From: Akkermansiaceae bacterium
GTDB lineage: Bacteria > Verrucomicrobiota > Verrucomicrobiia > Verrucomicrobiales > Akkermansiaceae
DNA: 64,000 nt
Reading direction: 5' to 3'
Assembly (NCBI GenBank): GCA_903878115.1
Contig: CAIRGO010000229.1
Location: forward strand, 1 to 64,000
A program made the translations under genes and the position numbers. The notes under the pieces are model-generated. The model did no database searches and was not told the origin of the DNA. It saw only the letters and a program-made list of their open reading frames with translations. Positions 49,703-59,195 of this stretch are shown in pieces; position 1 is the stretch's first letter; every line of letters begins with the position of its first letter.

Positions 49703-52006
49703 ATGGAAATTAAAGACTGGAGTAAACGTCTCACAGAAAACACACAACCGCTACGGGTGCATTTGATCGGCGTGGCAGGATCTGGCATGAGTGGACTGGC
49801 TTTATTGTTGATCGGCATGGGCCATCGGGTCAGCGGATCGGATCGAGTGACCAGTGCGGAAACTGAGCGACTGCAAGGAGTGGGTCTAGTATTTTCCTCA
49901 CCGCATACTGCAGCAGCGGTCAATGGAGTTGATTTGGTGGTTTACTCATCGGCCATTCGTCCAGAGAATCCTGCCTACGCAGAAGCCACAGCGTTGGGCA
50001 TTCCTTTACTGCGCAGAGCAGAATGCCTTGCGGCAATTTTGCATACGAAAAAGGGGATTGTCATCAGCGGCACGCACGGCAAAACCACGACTTCAGCAAT
50101 GACGTCTCATATCTTGCGCGAGGCTGGTTTGCGTCCATGCCACTACGTTGGTGCAGAAATACCTGTCTTAGGTGCGAACGCAAAGTGGGACGAAGAAGGG
50201 GAGTTCATGGTGGCAGAAGGCGATGAAAGCGATGGCACTCTAGCGCTCTATGAACCCGAATGCTCAATCGTGTTGAATGTAGAGGCTGAGCATCTCGACT
50301 ACTATCGAGATCTCGATCATATCTGTGAGGTTTTTACCAAATTGCTTGATCAAACTCGCGGGCGCATCGTTTATTGCAAGGAGTGTCCTGTCGCTACAAA
50401 GTTACAAATTGGTCGCGCGAATGCTGTTTCTTACGGTTGGAGTGATGCGAATTATGTGGCGGACGATGTCAGAGAATTGCGAGGATCTAGCGCGTTTCGT
50501 GTGTTGCGTGATGGGGAATTGTTAGGAAATATCGAACTGGGAATTCCTGGGCGACATAATATTTTAAATGCGTTAGGCGCTATTTCCTTAGCCGATGGAG
50601 TCGGTGCTAGCTTTCCACTTATAGCGCGTGCCCTATCAACATTTGCTGGAGCTAAGCGACGTTTTGAAACGAAATATTTGTCATCGCGCTACCGCATTGT
50701 AGATGATTACGGTCATCACCCAACCGAGCTTGCTGCCACGTTGCAAACAGCGCGATCGCTTAATCCACAACGGGTGGTGGTGCTTTTTCAACCGCATCGT
50801 TATTCGCGAACGCAGGCCTTGGCAGATGATTTTGGCAAAGTCCTACAAGCCGCCGATTTGGTGTTCATCACTGGTGTTTATGCAGCTAGCGAGAAACCAA
50901 TTCCCGGCATTAGCGGTCAAACATTGGTAGATGCGATGAAACGCCATGGTGATATCAAAGTTGTCTCTGTCCCAGATGTATCGATTGCTCACCACGAAGT
51001 AGGAAACGTGCTAGAAGCGGGGGACTTATTGATCACCTTAGGCGCGGGGAATGTTCATGAGGCGGGTACTCGCATCACTGATGATTTGAAAGCGTTAGAA
51101 GAAATACTGCGCTTAGCGCCTGATGGTGAAATCGATGGTCGCCTGTATGAGCCGATGCGTCGGCATACTACGATCTTAGTAGGTGGTCCTGCACAATTCT
51201 GGATTGAACCGCACACATTTCGTGCCTTTGCGGAGACGGTCAACTATTGCCGTGAGCGCGGTATTGCCGTTAGAGTAGTCGGCAGGGGATCAAATCTGTT
51301 AGTGCGTGATGGCGGCATTCGTGGCGTGGTGATTCATCCCACTGGCGGCGTGTTTTCCCAAGTGCGTGTGGAAAATGGATATGTAATTGCTGGTGCCGGA
51401 GCGCGATTGAAAAAAGTTGCCAGTGTGGCGCAAGCTGCCGGTTTTGGTGGATATGAGTGGATGGAAGGCATCCCTGGAAATATCGGCGGCGCCCTGCGCA
51501 TGAATGCTGGTGCCATGGGCATAGAAATGTTTGATCAAGTGGTCAGCGTTACCTTCCTCGATGAAGATGGAGAAATTCGCACGCGTTCTCGCGCAGAGAT
51601 TGAGGCAGGGTACCGTAATGTCGCGGAACTAAGACGCAATTTTGCGTTAGAATGCACTCTAGTTGGACCGCCCGATACCGCAGAAAATATCCAAAGCCGC
51701 TGGGATCTATCGCGGAATAAACGGCGTATCTCGCAGCCGATTGCCGCCAGTGCTGGGTGCATGTTTAAAAATCCGTCAGAAATTCCTGCTGGTAAGCTGG
51801 TGGATGAGCTAGGCATGAAGTCGGTGCATCACGGAAATGCCGCGGTGTCTGATGTGCATGGAAATTTTATCGTGAATCGCGGTGGTGCCAAGGCCGCCGA
51901 TGTACTTGGTCTCGTAGAAGAAATCCGCAGTAAAGCGCGAATCGATAGAGGTATCGAGATGGAGATGGAAGTTAAGGTAATTGGAGAAGACGAATACACA
52001 TTCTAA
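49703..52006 (+). CDS. murC/murB: MurC-MurB fusion (UDP-MurNAc-L-Ala ligase + UDP-MurNAc dehydrogenase)
   Basis: MurC: HLIGVAGSGMSGLALLL, SGTHGKTTTSAMTSHIL; MurB: VRVVGRGSNLLVRDGGIRGVVI, GIPGNIGGALRMNAGAMG, GCMFKNP. Confidence 0.95.
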   Translation: MEIKDWSKRLTENTQPLRVHLIGVAGSGMSGLALLLIGMGHRVSGSDRVTSAETERLQGVGLVFSSPHTAAAVNGVDLVVYSSAIRPENPAYAEATALGIPLLRRAECLAAILHTKKGIVISGTHGKTTTSAMTSHILREAGLRPCHYVGAEIPVLGANAKWDEEGEFMVAEGDESDGTLALYEPECSIVLNVEAEHLDYYRDLDHICEVFTKLLDQTRGRIVYCKECPVATKLQIGRANAVSYGWSDANYVADDVRELRGSSAFRVLRDGELLGNIELGIPGRHNILNALGAISLADGVGASFPLIARALSTFAGAKRRFETKYLSSRYRIVDDYGHHPTELAATLQTARSLNPQRVVVLFQPHRYSRTQALADDFGKVLQAADLVFITGVYAASEKPIPGISGQTLVDAMKRHGDIKVVSVPDVSIAHHEVGNVLEAGDLLITLGAGNVHEAGTRITDDLKALEEILRLAPDGEIDGRLYEPMRRHTTILVGGPAQFWIEPHTFRAFAETVNYCRERGIAVRVVGRGSNLLVRDGGIRGVVIHPTGGVFSQVRVENGYVIAGAGARLKKVASVAQAAGFGGYEWMEGIPGNIGGALRMNAGAMGIEMFDQVVSVTFLDEDGEIRTRSRAEIEAGYRNVAELRRNFALECTLVGPPDTAENIQSRWDLSRNKRRISQPIAASAGCMFKNPSEIPAGKLVDELGMKSVHHGNAAVSDVHGNFIVNRGGAKAADVLGLVEEIRSKARIDRGIEMEMEVKVIGEDEYTF
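51166..51181. repeat. TACTA-N6-TAGTA palindrome (TACTACGATCTTAGTA)
   Basis: Exact match, inside murC-murB at the domain junction. Confidence 0.9.
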
Positions 52007-52012
52007 CAAAAG

Positions 52013-52930
52013 ATGAACAAAGAATTATTAATCGCAGTATTGATGGGTGGTCCAGGATCGGAGCGCAAAGTGTCACTTGCCTCAGGAGCAGCCGTGGTGA
52101 AAGCGTTACGGGACATGGGTTGCAGAGCGGAAGCTGTGGATCTGACGGGTTACACGGTAGATCTGCCAGAAGGTACTGCTTTGGCATTTAATGTCATCCA
52201 TGGCACTTTTGGTGAAGACGGAACTTTACAACAACTGTTAGAAGATCAAGGAGTTCCCTACACTGGCGCTGGCGTGCAAAGCAGCCGTGTGGCATTTGAT
52301 AAAAATCTTGCGAAAGAAAAATTTCTTGCCGCTGGAGTGCCGACTCCTTTGGCAGAAATTATTGATGTCTCAGCTGGTGTGCGTTTGCCAACTATGCCCG
52401 TGCCATTTGTTGTAAAACCGCCACGTGAAGGATCAAGCGTGGGGGTTCACATTGTGCTCAAGCAAGAAGACGCTTTGTCGGCGATGGAAGATGCGGCGAA
52501 ATACGGTAACGATATTTTAGTAGAGCAGTACATCTCAGGCAAAGAACTCACGGTGGGCGTGCTTAATGGTGAGGCCTTGCCGATTGTGCACATCGCGCCG
52601 CGCAGTGGCTTTTACGACATGAGCAATAAGTATCCATGGATGAATGGTGGCGATGGCAGCGATTACTATTGCCCAGCTGATTTAGACGCGGAAACCACCC
52701 GCCGAGTCCAAGAAGCTGCTGTGGCAGCTCACAAATCGTTGGGGGTAGAAGTTTATTCCCGGGTCGATGTTTTGTTAGATTCGGACAATAATCCCTTTGT
52801 TTTAGAAGCAAATACCATACCTGGCATGACGGAAACGAGCTTGCTACCAAAGGCGGCGGCAGCAAAAGGTATCGCTTTTGGGGAATTATGTTTACGTATT
52901 GCTGATATTTCACTAAAGTTACGCGCATAA
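52013..52930 (+). CDS. ddl: D-alanine--D-alanine ligase
   Basis: LMGGPGSERKVSLASGAAVVKAL, HGTFGEDGTLQQLLEDQGVPYTGAG, LEANTIPGMTETSLLPKAA. Confidence 0.96.
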   Translation: MNKELLIAVLMGGPGSERKVSLASGAAVVKALRDMGCRAEAVDLTGYTVDLPEGTALAFNVIHGTFGEDGTLQQLLEDQGVPYTGAGVQSSRVAFDKNLAKEKFLAAGVPTPLAEIIDVSAGVRLPTMPVPFVVKPPREGSSVGVHIVLKQEDALSAMEDAAKYGNDILVEQYISGKELTVGVLNGEALPIVHIAPRSGFYDMSNKYPWMNGGDGSDYYCPADLDAETTRRVQEAAVAAHKSLGVEVYSRVDVLLDSDNNPFVLEANTIPGMTETSLLPKAAAAKGIAFGELCLRIADISLKLRA

Positions 52931-52931
52931 C

Positions 52932-53891
52932 ATGTCACGCCGCCGTACCAGTACATCTCGTTCCACTCAGCGCTCTCGAGTGCTGGAGACGCGGATATTG
53001 TCTGGACGCATTGTTTGGATCGGAATTCAGCGCTGGATTTGGAAATTGTTTAAGTTCTGCTTAATGGGAGGTGCCTGCTTTGGTGTCTGCTATGCTGCAT
53101 GGACATTTCTGCAGCGTTCTTACTTGGATAATCCAGAATACCAGTTGCGCGTTGTGCGATTGAATGCGAATACGGCGATGAATGAAGCAGAGGTGGTGGC
53201 TGTTGGTGGCATTTCACTCAACAGTAGTATTTTTGGGATTTCCTTGAGTGACGTAGAAGATCGTTTGATAGCGCGGCATGAAGTTGTATCGGCTACCGTA
53301 AAACGAGAGCTCCCCGCGACCATCGTGGTTGAAATTAAAGAGCGCCATCCATTTGCATGGATCGAATGCCCAGCAAAAAATATGATCGCGCGTGATGCCA
53401 AGCAAGGCTATGTGATTGATCACCAAGGATTTCTCTATGCTTGTCCAGCCATGCAGTATGAAGCATCGCTGGCCTTGCCGATTATTTCTATGAACGCAGA
53501 TGATGCCGAGTTGCTGATCGCTGGCACCACGATCGAAACGAAATCGCTGAAGCGATCACTTAACCTGTTAGATGTGGCCGCGAAGGTCAGTGGCTCTCCG
53601 CTGCCATGGATTAATCGAATCGCTCCTTATCAAAAATGGGGCTTCAAGGTATGGACACGCGATAATGTCGAGGCCGTGTTCGGGCTGGAAGATCACGAAC
53701 GACAAATGAATGATTTGCTGACATCGATGAAGTATGCATCTGGGAAAGGCATGCAAATTGGTTCGATTAATTTAATTCCCGAACGTAATTTTCCTGTGGT
53801 GTTGAGATCAGAAAATCAACCTAGCGCGAAACGTGTTTCACCCAATGTGCCCGCACAGAGAGCAGGGCGATCAACCACAGAGAGAAGATAG
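52932..53891 (+). CDS. ftsQ: cell division protein FtsQ-like (POTRA)
   Basis: Single N-terminal TM, POTRA-like VVSATVKRELPATIVVEIKERHPFAWI; between ddl and ftsA. Confidence 0.85.
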   Translation: MSRRRTSTSRSTQRSRVLETRILSGRIVWIGIQRWIWKLFKFCLMGGACFGVCYAAWTFLQRSYLDNPEYQLRVVRLNANTAMNEAEVVAVGGISLNSSIFGISLSDVEDRLIARHEVVSATVKRELPATIVVEIKERHPFAWIECPAKNMIARDAKQGYVIDHQGFLYACPAMQYEASLALPIISMNADDAELLIAGTTIETKSLKRSLNLLDVAAKVSGSPLPWINRIAPYQKWGFKVWTRDNVEAVFGLEDHERQMNDLLTSMKYASGKGMQIGSINLIPERNFPVVLRSENQPSAKRVSPNVPAQRAGRSTTERR

Positions 53892-53896
53892 GTGTT

Positions 53897-55099
53897 ATGG
53901 CGCGCGCAAAAATTCACGTCGGATTGGAAATTGGTACTAGCAAGATATGTGTCTTGGTAGGCGAGGTGAAGGTTGATGGCTCGATCAAAATTTTAGGACT
54001 CGGCACGAGCAAATCCGTTGGCGTGCGGAAAGGTGAAATATGTGATTTTGTCGATATCAAAGCCTGCATTCGTGATGCGTTAGTAAAAGCAGAAGATACC
54101 AGCGATGTAGAAATCGGCAGTGTTTATCTTTCGATCAGCGGTGGGCATATTTGTGGAGTGAATAATACCGGAACTTACCGGCTGCCTGATAATGAAAAAC
54201 AAATCCGCAGAGAGCATTTGGATGAGGCGATAGAGATTGCAAAAAATGTCGATATTTCCCCAGAACATGAATACCTGCACCACATCCTGCGCAGTTATCG
54301 CGTGGATGGTTTTGAACATACATCGAGTCCAGTGGGTTTGTTTGGCAAAACGCTAGAAGTGGATTTTCATGTGATTAGTGGCATCCGCACACGCATGCAG
54401 AATTGCATTAAGTGTGTAAGAGAAATGCATTTAGACATCGATGACATTGCCTTCGCGCCGATCGCAACAGCGCAATTTGCGTTAGATCGTGCGGCACGTG
54501 AACGCGGCGCCCTGTTGATTGATATCGGTGGCGGCACTACAGACTACGCTTTATATCTCGCAGGTTCTTTGGTTGCCTCTGGCTGCATACCAGTAGGCGG
54601 AGAACACATTACGAACGACATTCATCTACTAACAGGTCTACCATTTTCCAAGGCGGAAACCATAAAAATCAAAGAGGGCGATGTTTCTGGTGAGCAATCA
54701 CGCTCGGTAGGGGTGATCAAGATCATGGATGAAAAAGGATTTTCTCAGCAGGAAATCAAACGTGAAACCTTGAACGAAGTGATTCGTCAACGTCTGTTAG
54801 AAACTTTGCAATTGGTCTATAAACGGCTGCCTCCTGGATCGATCGAATTGATCGGCACAGGCGTTTTTCTCTCTGGTGGCACAAGTTCCATGCGTGGACT
54901 AAGCGAATTGACACATCAAATATTTGGTCGCGATATTTATCGTGCACAAGCGGCAGAAATCAGCGGCGTTCAAGCGAATTTCAAAGATCCGCAATTTGCC
55001 ACTGCGATTGGTTTGATACGTTACGCTCAGTTGGCAGATATTGAAAAACAAAATAAACCGCGTGGTTTTTTTGGTCGGTTTTGGCCTTTTGGTAAATAA
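53897..55099 (+). CDS. ftsA: cell division protein FtsA
   Basis: VGLEIGTSKICVLVGEV, LLIDIGGGTTDYALY, LSGGTSSMRGLSELTHQIF, C-terminal amphipathic GFFGRFWPFGK. Confidence 0.96.
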   Translation: MARAKIHVGLEIGTSKICVLVGEVKVDGSIKILGLGTSKSVGVRKGEICDFVDIKACIRDALVKAEDTSDVEIGSVYLSISGGHICGVNNTGTYRLPDNEKQIRREHLDEAIEIAKNVDISPEHEYLHHILRSYRVDGFEHTSSPVGLFGKTLEVDFHVISGIRTRMQNCIKCVREMHLDIDDIAFAPIATAQFALDRAARERGALLIDIGGGTTDYALYLAGSLVASGCIPVGGEHITNDIHLLTGLPFSKAETIKIKEGDVSGEQSRSVGVIKIMDEKGFSQQEIKRETLNEVIRQRLLETLQLVYKRLPPGSIELIGTGVFLSGGTSSMRGLSELTHQIFGRDIYRAQAAEISGVQANFKDPQFATAIGLIRYAQLADIEKQNKPRGFFGRFWPFGK

Positions 55100-55122
55100 T
55101 AACAATCACCTTTCATTTTTGT

Positions 55123-56628
55123 ATGATCGAATTCAATCAAGATAAACAAGACACTATTCCATCTTCGCTCGTAAAAATTATTGGCTTGGGTGGCGCGGGT
55201 GCAAATATGTTAGATCGCATTGCGCTCGATGGCATGGAAGGCGCAGAAATGTTGGCCCTGAATGCAGACATCCGCACTCTGGGTGGATCAGTGGCATCGG
55301 ATCGTATTCAATTAGGTCGCAATCTAACAAAAGGTCTTGGTACAGGCGGTGATCCGGACTTGGGGCAGAAGGTCATGCTCGAAGCGGAGAAAGAAGTGCG
55401 CGCTGCGATCAAAGGTCGTAAGATCGTGTTTCTTTGCGTAGGGCTAGGCGGCGGCACTGGTTCTGGTGGCGCGCCGATATTGACTCGCATTGCTCGTGAG
55501 GAAGGTGCTTTCTGTGTCGTATTTGCGACGATGCCTTTTCATTTTGAAGGTCTGCGTCGTCGAGAGCAGGCCGAAAGTTCGCTGAATGAACTCGCGGTAC
55601 TAAGCAATGCCTTGGTGGTATTTGATAACAATCGCATGGGCGAACTAGTACTAGCGAAGCAGGGGATTCACGAAGCCTTTTCCGCAGGTGACCGAATGAT
55701 TTCAGATAGCATCAAAGCGGTGATTCGTTTGGTGATTCGACCCGGTTTGATCCATGTGGGTCTTGATGAACTGATGACTGCGCTACGCACCACGCGCTCG
55801 CGTTGTCTTTTCGGTTCTGGTCTAGCGAGCGGTAAAGACAGAGCTGCTAAAGCTTTGGCGAATGCGCTTTCCAGTCCTTTGTTAGATAAAGGCGCTTTGT
55901 TAAAAGAAGCCGTTTCTGTGCTGGTGCATATCTGCGGTGGTGACGATTTGACACTTTATGAAATCGAACTACTGATGCAAAAGTTGATGAAATACGTGCC
56001 TGCGAAAGCACATGTATTATTCGGCGCTGCGATTGATTCGCAGATGAAAGATTCTCTGAGCATTACCTTGATTAGTGCTCTTCCCGAGGAAAAACTGCAA
56101 GTATCGTCAGAGGAAGACACCGAACAAAAACGCGAGATCATGGAGCCATCCGTTGGTTTCGGCTTTGAAGAAGAGGAGCCTGAACCAGAAATGGAATTGC
56201 TGCAAATTGCGTCTGCATTCGATGCCTTTGAAGAAGTAACGACTCCTGCTACAGCACAGATTGAGGAATGGATCGATGTCCAGCCAACTGCGACGGAAGA
56301 GGACCGACCCTTTGCAGAAGCAGAGGAAGAAGTAGAGGACGAGCTTAAAGATTTTTCGGCTGTGGTGGCTCCGCCCGTTTCTAGCATTTCACCTGCGGTT
56401 TCAGAGGCAGCAAAGGATTTACGCGAGGCGCTGCAAACTTCTACTGAAGCTGCTCAGGCAGCCGTGCCAGATTTAGGCGATTTGCTATCGAGCAATCGTC
56501 CTAAATTGGGTCAGAAGGATTTGTTGTTTGAGGAAGGAAATCGTGGAAGATTTTCGAAAACAGAACAAACCTTAGTCGATGGCGATGACCTAGATGTTCC
56601 ACCGTTTTTGCGTAATAAGAAAAAATAA
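55123..56628 (+). CDS. ftsZ: cell division protein FtsZ (divergent)
   Basis: KIIGLGGAGANMLDRI, VGLGGGTGSGGAPILTRIA, C-terminal DLDVPPFLRNKKK. Confidence 0.93.
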   Translation: MIEFNQDKQDTIPSSLVKIIGLGGAGANMLDRIALDGMEGAEMLALNADIRTLGGSVASDRIQLGRNLTKGLGTGGDPDLGQKVMLEAEKEVRAAIKGRKIVFLCVGLGGGTGSGGAPILTRIAREEGAFCVVFATMPFHFEGLRRREQAESSLNELAVLSNALVVFDNNRMGELVLAKQGIHEAFSAGDRMISDSIKAVIRLVIRPGLIHVGLDELMTALRTTRSRCLFGSGLASGKDRAAKALANALSSPLLDKGALLKEAVSVLVHICGGDDLTLYEIELLMQKLMKYVPAKAHVLFGAAIDSQMKDSLSITLISALPEEKLQVSSEEDTEQKREIMEPSVGFGFEEEEPEPEMELLQIASAFDAFEEVTTPATAQIEEWIDVQPTATEEDRPFAEAEEEVEDELKDFSAVVAPPVSSISPAVSEAAKDLREALQTSTEAAQAAVPDLGDLLSSNRPKLGQKDLLFEEGNRGRFSKTEQTLVDGDDLDVPPFLRNKKK

Positions 56629-56637
56629 TTCCAGCGC

Positions 56638-57228
56638 TTATTGGGGCAAGCCAAGTGTAATTTTGACGACTTCTTCTTCGATGGTTAAACTTTTGAGAAG
56701 CCAACTTGCTAATACTTGTTTCGTATCTTTTTCTGATAGAGTATAAACAGGAATCGAATTGATATAATCTTTGGATACTTGTCTGGCCAACTCTTTGGTG
56801 ATTTCTAGATACTTATCGGGAATTTTATCGATGTCGAGTCGTTCAAATTCGGCTTCTTTGAGCACAAATTGTTTTTTCTTATCGTTGTATGCAACTTTGC
56901 AGATGATGGTGGTGCCACCCTTGTAAGATTCACCCATTTTTCCGAGGCCGATGAAGACGTTTGCATCAAGCCCGATGCGAACTTTATCGGTGCCTTTGAT
57001 CAAGGTGGCCTGAGGATTGCTGAAGTTGATTTCAACGATCTTGAGGTATTTTTTGCTGCGCGGAAATTTTTTGCGTAACACATCATCAATCTGTGCTTGC
57101 GTAATTTTTATGTGCACTTGATGACTATAGTACTGACGAAAAATTACGGTACCCATGCCGATGACGACAACTACCAACAGCGCTAGGAAAATTGTGATTT
57201 TTGATGAGCGTGTCATGGCAAAGTACAA
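56638..57228 (-). CDS. DUF1439/YceB-like protein
   Basis: TM anchor then ITQAQIDDVLRKKFP..., IPVYTLSEKDTKQVLASWLLKSLTIEEEVVKITLG. Confidence 0.6.
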   Translation of the reverse strand: MYFAMTRSSKITIFLALLVVVVIGMGTVIFRQYYSHQVHIKITQAQIDDVLRKKFPRSKKYLKIVEINFSNPQATLIKGTDKVRIGLDANVFIGLGKMGESYKGGTTIICKVAYNDKKKQFVLKEAEFERLDIDKIPDKYLEITKELARQVSKDYINSIPVYTLSEKDTKQVLASWLLKSLTIEEEVVKITLGLPQ

Positions 57229-57229
57229 G

Positions 57230-57865
57230 TTAACTGATTCGCCGCACGTCTAACAATTGCACAGGTTCATCCAAGATGTGCTTTGGTTCGGCGGCGGTGA
57301 GAGAATCACGGGAGTTGAAGCCCCAGGTAACGGCAGCGCAATCGATACCAGCTTTGTGGCTAGCTTTGACGTCGCGGATCTCATCGCCGACGTAGAGCAT
57401 TTCTTCGTGCCTTAGAGAAAATGTTTTACGGATGGCGCGCAAATGTTTGGATTTTCCTGTTAGCTTAGAGGTGGATGAAACAAAGTTAAAACTCCCGCGC
57501 AATCCTTGAGTCTCTAAAAATAGATTGACGTTTTCGATAGAATTGGAAGTCAGAATTCCCATCGTTTGCGTGGTTTTTCGCAATTCAGGAATCATTTCTG
57601 CAATGCCGGGAATGATCGATATGTCACCAATTTGCTCGCGTAGAAGAGAAGTGCCTCGGGATAGCAACGAGGGCACACGGAATTTTGAAATAGAAAGATG
57701 GCTCAGCAATTCTTTGAGAGAAAAATTTCGTAACCCTGGTAATTCGTGCGGCTCAACGGTGCGCAGGCCGTAATCGGGTGCCATTTGGTTATAGATGCAG
57801 CGTGATAGTTCCAGTGTATCAGCAATGGTTCCATCGAAATCAAAGATAATGGCGCGATAGTGCAT
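57230..57865 (-). CDS. HAD-family hydrolase (phosphoglycolate phosphatase-like)
   Basis: AIIFDFDGTIADTLE, GILTSNSIENV, MLYVGDEIRDVKASHKAGIDCAAVTWGFNS. Confidence 0.9.
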   Translation of the reverse strand: MHYRAIIFDFDGTIADTLELSRCIYNQMAPDYGLRTVEPHELPGLRNFSLKELLSHLSISKFRVPSLLSRGTSLLREQIGDISIIPGIAEMIPELRKTTQTMGILTSNSIENVNLFLETQGLRGSFNFVSSTSKLTGKSKHLRAIRKTFSLRHEEMLYVGDEIRDVKASHKAGIDCAAVTWGFNSRDSLTAAEPKHILDEPVQLLDVRRIS

Positions 57866-57877
57866 GGTAGAAAAATG

Positions 57878-58648
57878 TTAGACGAGTGAGGTGGAGAATG
57901 CTTGATCAACTAATTGTTTTTGCAGCACGTGTTCGATAGAGCCGAAGGCGAGAGCTTTTTGATCAAGCAATAGCGCTTCATTGAACAGCAGGGGAACAGT
58001 GGCGAGATCGTGGTGCGAGGCAATGATCAAGCGGCCTTCGGTGGCGAGCTTTTCTAACAAAGCGCCGAGTCGCAATGAAGCATTGCGATCGAGGCCTGTG
58101 AATGGTTCATCAAGCAGTAATACGTGAGCCTCCTGTGCTACAGCGCGGGCGAGAAATGCCCGCTGTTGTTGTCCGCCTGAAAGTTCACGAATTTGACGAT
58201 GTTGTAATGCTTCTAGATCAAGTGCTTGCAGTGCTTGATCAACGGCAAGAGCATCGCTCGGTTGATAACTGCGCCACCAACCGGTTTGCGGATAGCGTCC
58301 CATTTCCACTAAACCACGGACGGTTATGGGAAAGGACCAATCGACTTCTTCTCGCTGCGGTAAGTAGGCGAATTCGCGCGACCACTTTTTCACGGGAGAA
58401 CCACGCCAGAGGATGCTGCCTGATTGACGTGGGAGCAGGCCAGCGATGGTTTTGAGCAATGTCGATTTTCCCGCTCCGTTCGGACCGATGAGGGCAACGC
58501 GAGTGCCACAAGAGGTGGCGAAAGAAATGGAATCTAAGGCGAGAATTTTCCGATAGGCCACGCTGAGATTCTCCACCACCAACTCATGGTGGTGATGATG
58601 GTGTGCGCAACAGTCGTGATGAACGTGATCGGTCATGGCAGTTCCCAA
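57878..58648 (-). CDS. metal-type ABC transporter ATP-binding protein with His-rich N-terminus
   Basis: HVHHDCCAHHHHHHE leader; GPNGAGKSTLLKTIAGL, YLPQREEVDWSFPITV, LSGGQQQRAFLARAVAQEAHVLLLDEPFTGLD. Confidence 0.9.
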   Translation of the reverse strand: MGTAMTDHVHHDCCAHHHHHHELVVENLSVAYRKILALDSISFATSCGTRVALIGPNGAGKSTLLKTIAGLLPRQSGSILWRGSPVKKWSREFAYLPQREEVDWSFPITVRGLVEMGRYPQTGWWRSYQPSDALAVDQALQALDLEALQHRQIRELSGGQQQRAFLARAVAQEAHVLLLDEPFTGLDRNASLRLGALLEKLATEGRLIIASHHDLATVPLLFNEALLLDQKALAFGSIEHVLQKQLVDQAFSTSLV

Positions 58649-59103
58649 ATGTCGTCAATGTGAGTGGAGGCGTCGAATACATGCGTTAGCGTGTCTTTTC
58701 CTGGGACATCGAGTCGCATTTTTGCAAAAAAATGTTGAGCATTTGAGATGCTTTGCCATTGAACCGAGAGATGGATGATTTCTGGTAAGGTATCGAGAAC
58801 GCCATTGATTTCCGTTTGTGACGTGGCAAATTTACCTTCATAGAGCAATGCGCCTTGCGGATCTCGGAGATTAATTTCCGTTGTGGGAGCAGAGAGGACA
58901 AGCGAGAAGGGGACTTTTTTCAATGTCGCATTTGGTGTGTCCGTCATCGTTGGCGGTCCATCTACCGGTTGTGGATTTCTCACGGCGGTGAGTTTCCACA
59001 GCAACAGCGCCGCAATGCCAAGGCAGCACGAAACCAAAATGGTGCGGATGATGGGAGAACCTCTCACGGCTGTATCCTTGCCTGATAACGCATGAGAACG
59101 CAA
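58633..59103 (-). CDS. hypothetical membrane-anchored protein
   Basis: N-terminal TM; overlaps the start of the ABC ATPase gene (operon-like). Confidence 0.6.
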   Translation of the reverse strand: MRSHALSGKDTAVRGSPIIRTILVSCCLGIAALLLWKLTAVRNPQPVDGPPTMTDTPNATLKKVPFSLVLSAPTTEINLRDPQGALLYEGKFATSQTEINGVLDTLPEIIHLSVQWQSISNAQHFFAKMRLDVPGKDTLTHVFDASTHIDDIWELP

Positions 59104-59195
59104 GCTTGATGAATCAGCAACTTTTTTGCCGACACAGGTAAAAAATTATTCGCTCAATGGTAAATCTGCGTTATAGGAAAATTGCGAGACGCAAC

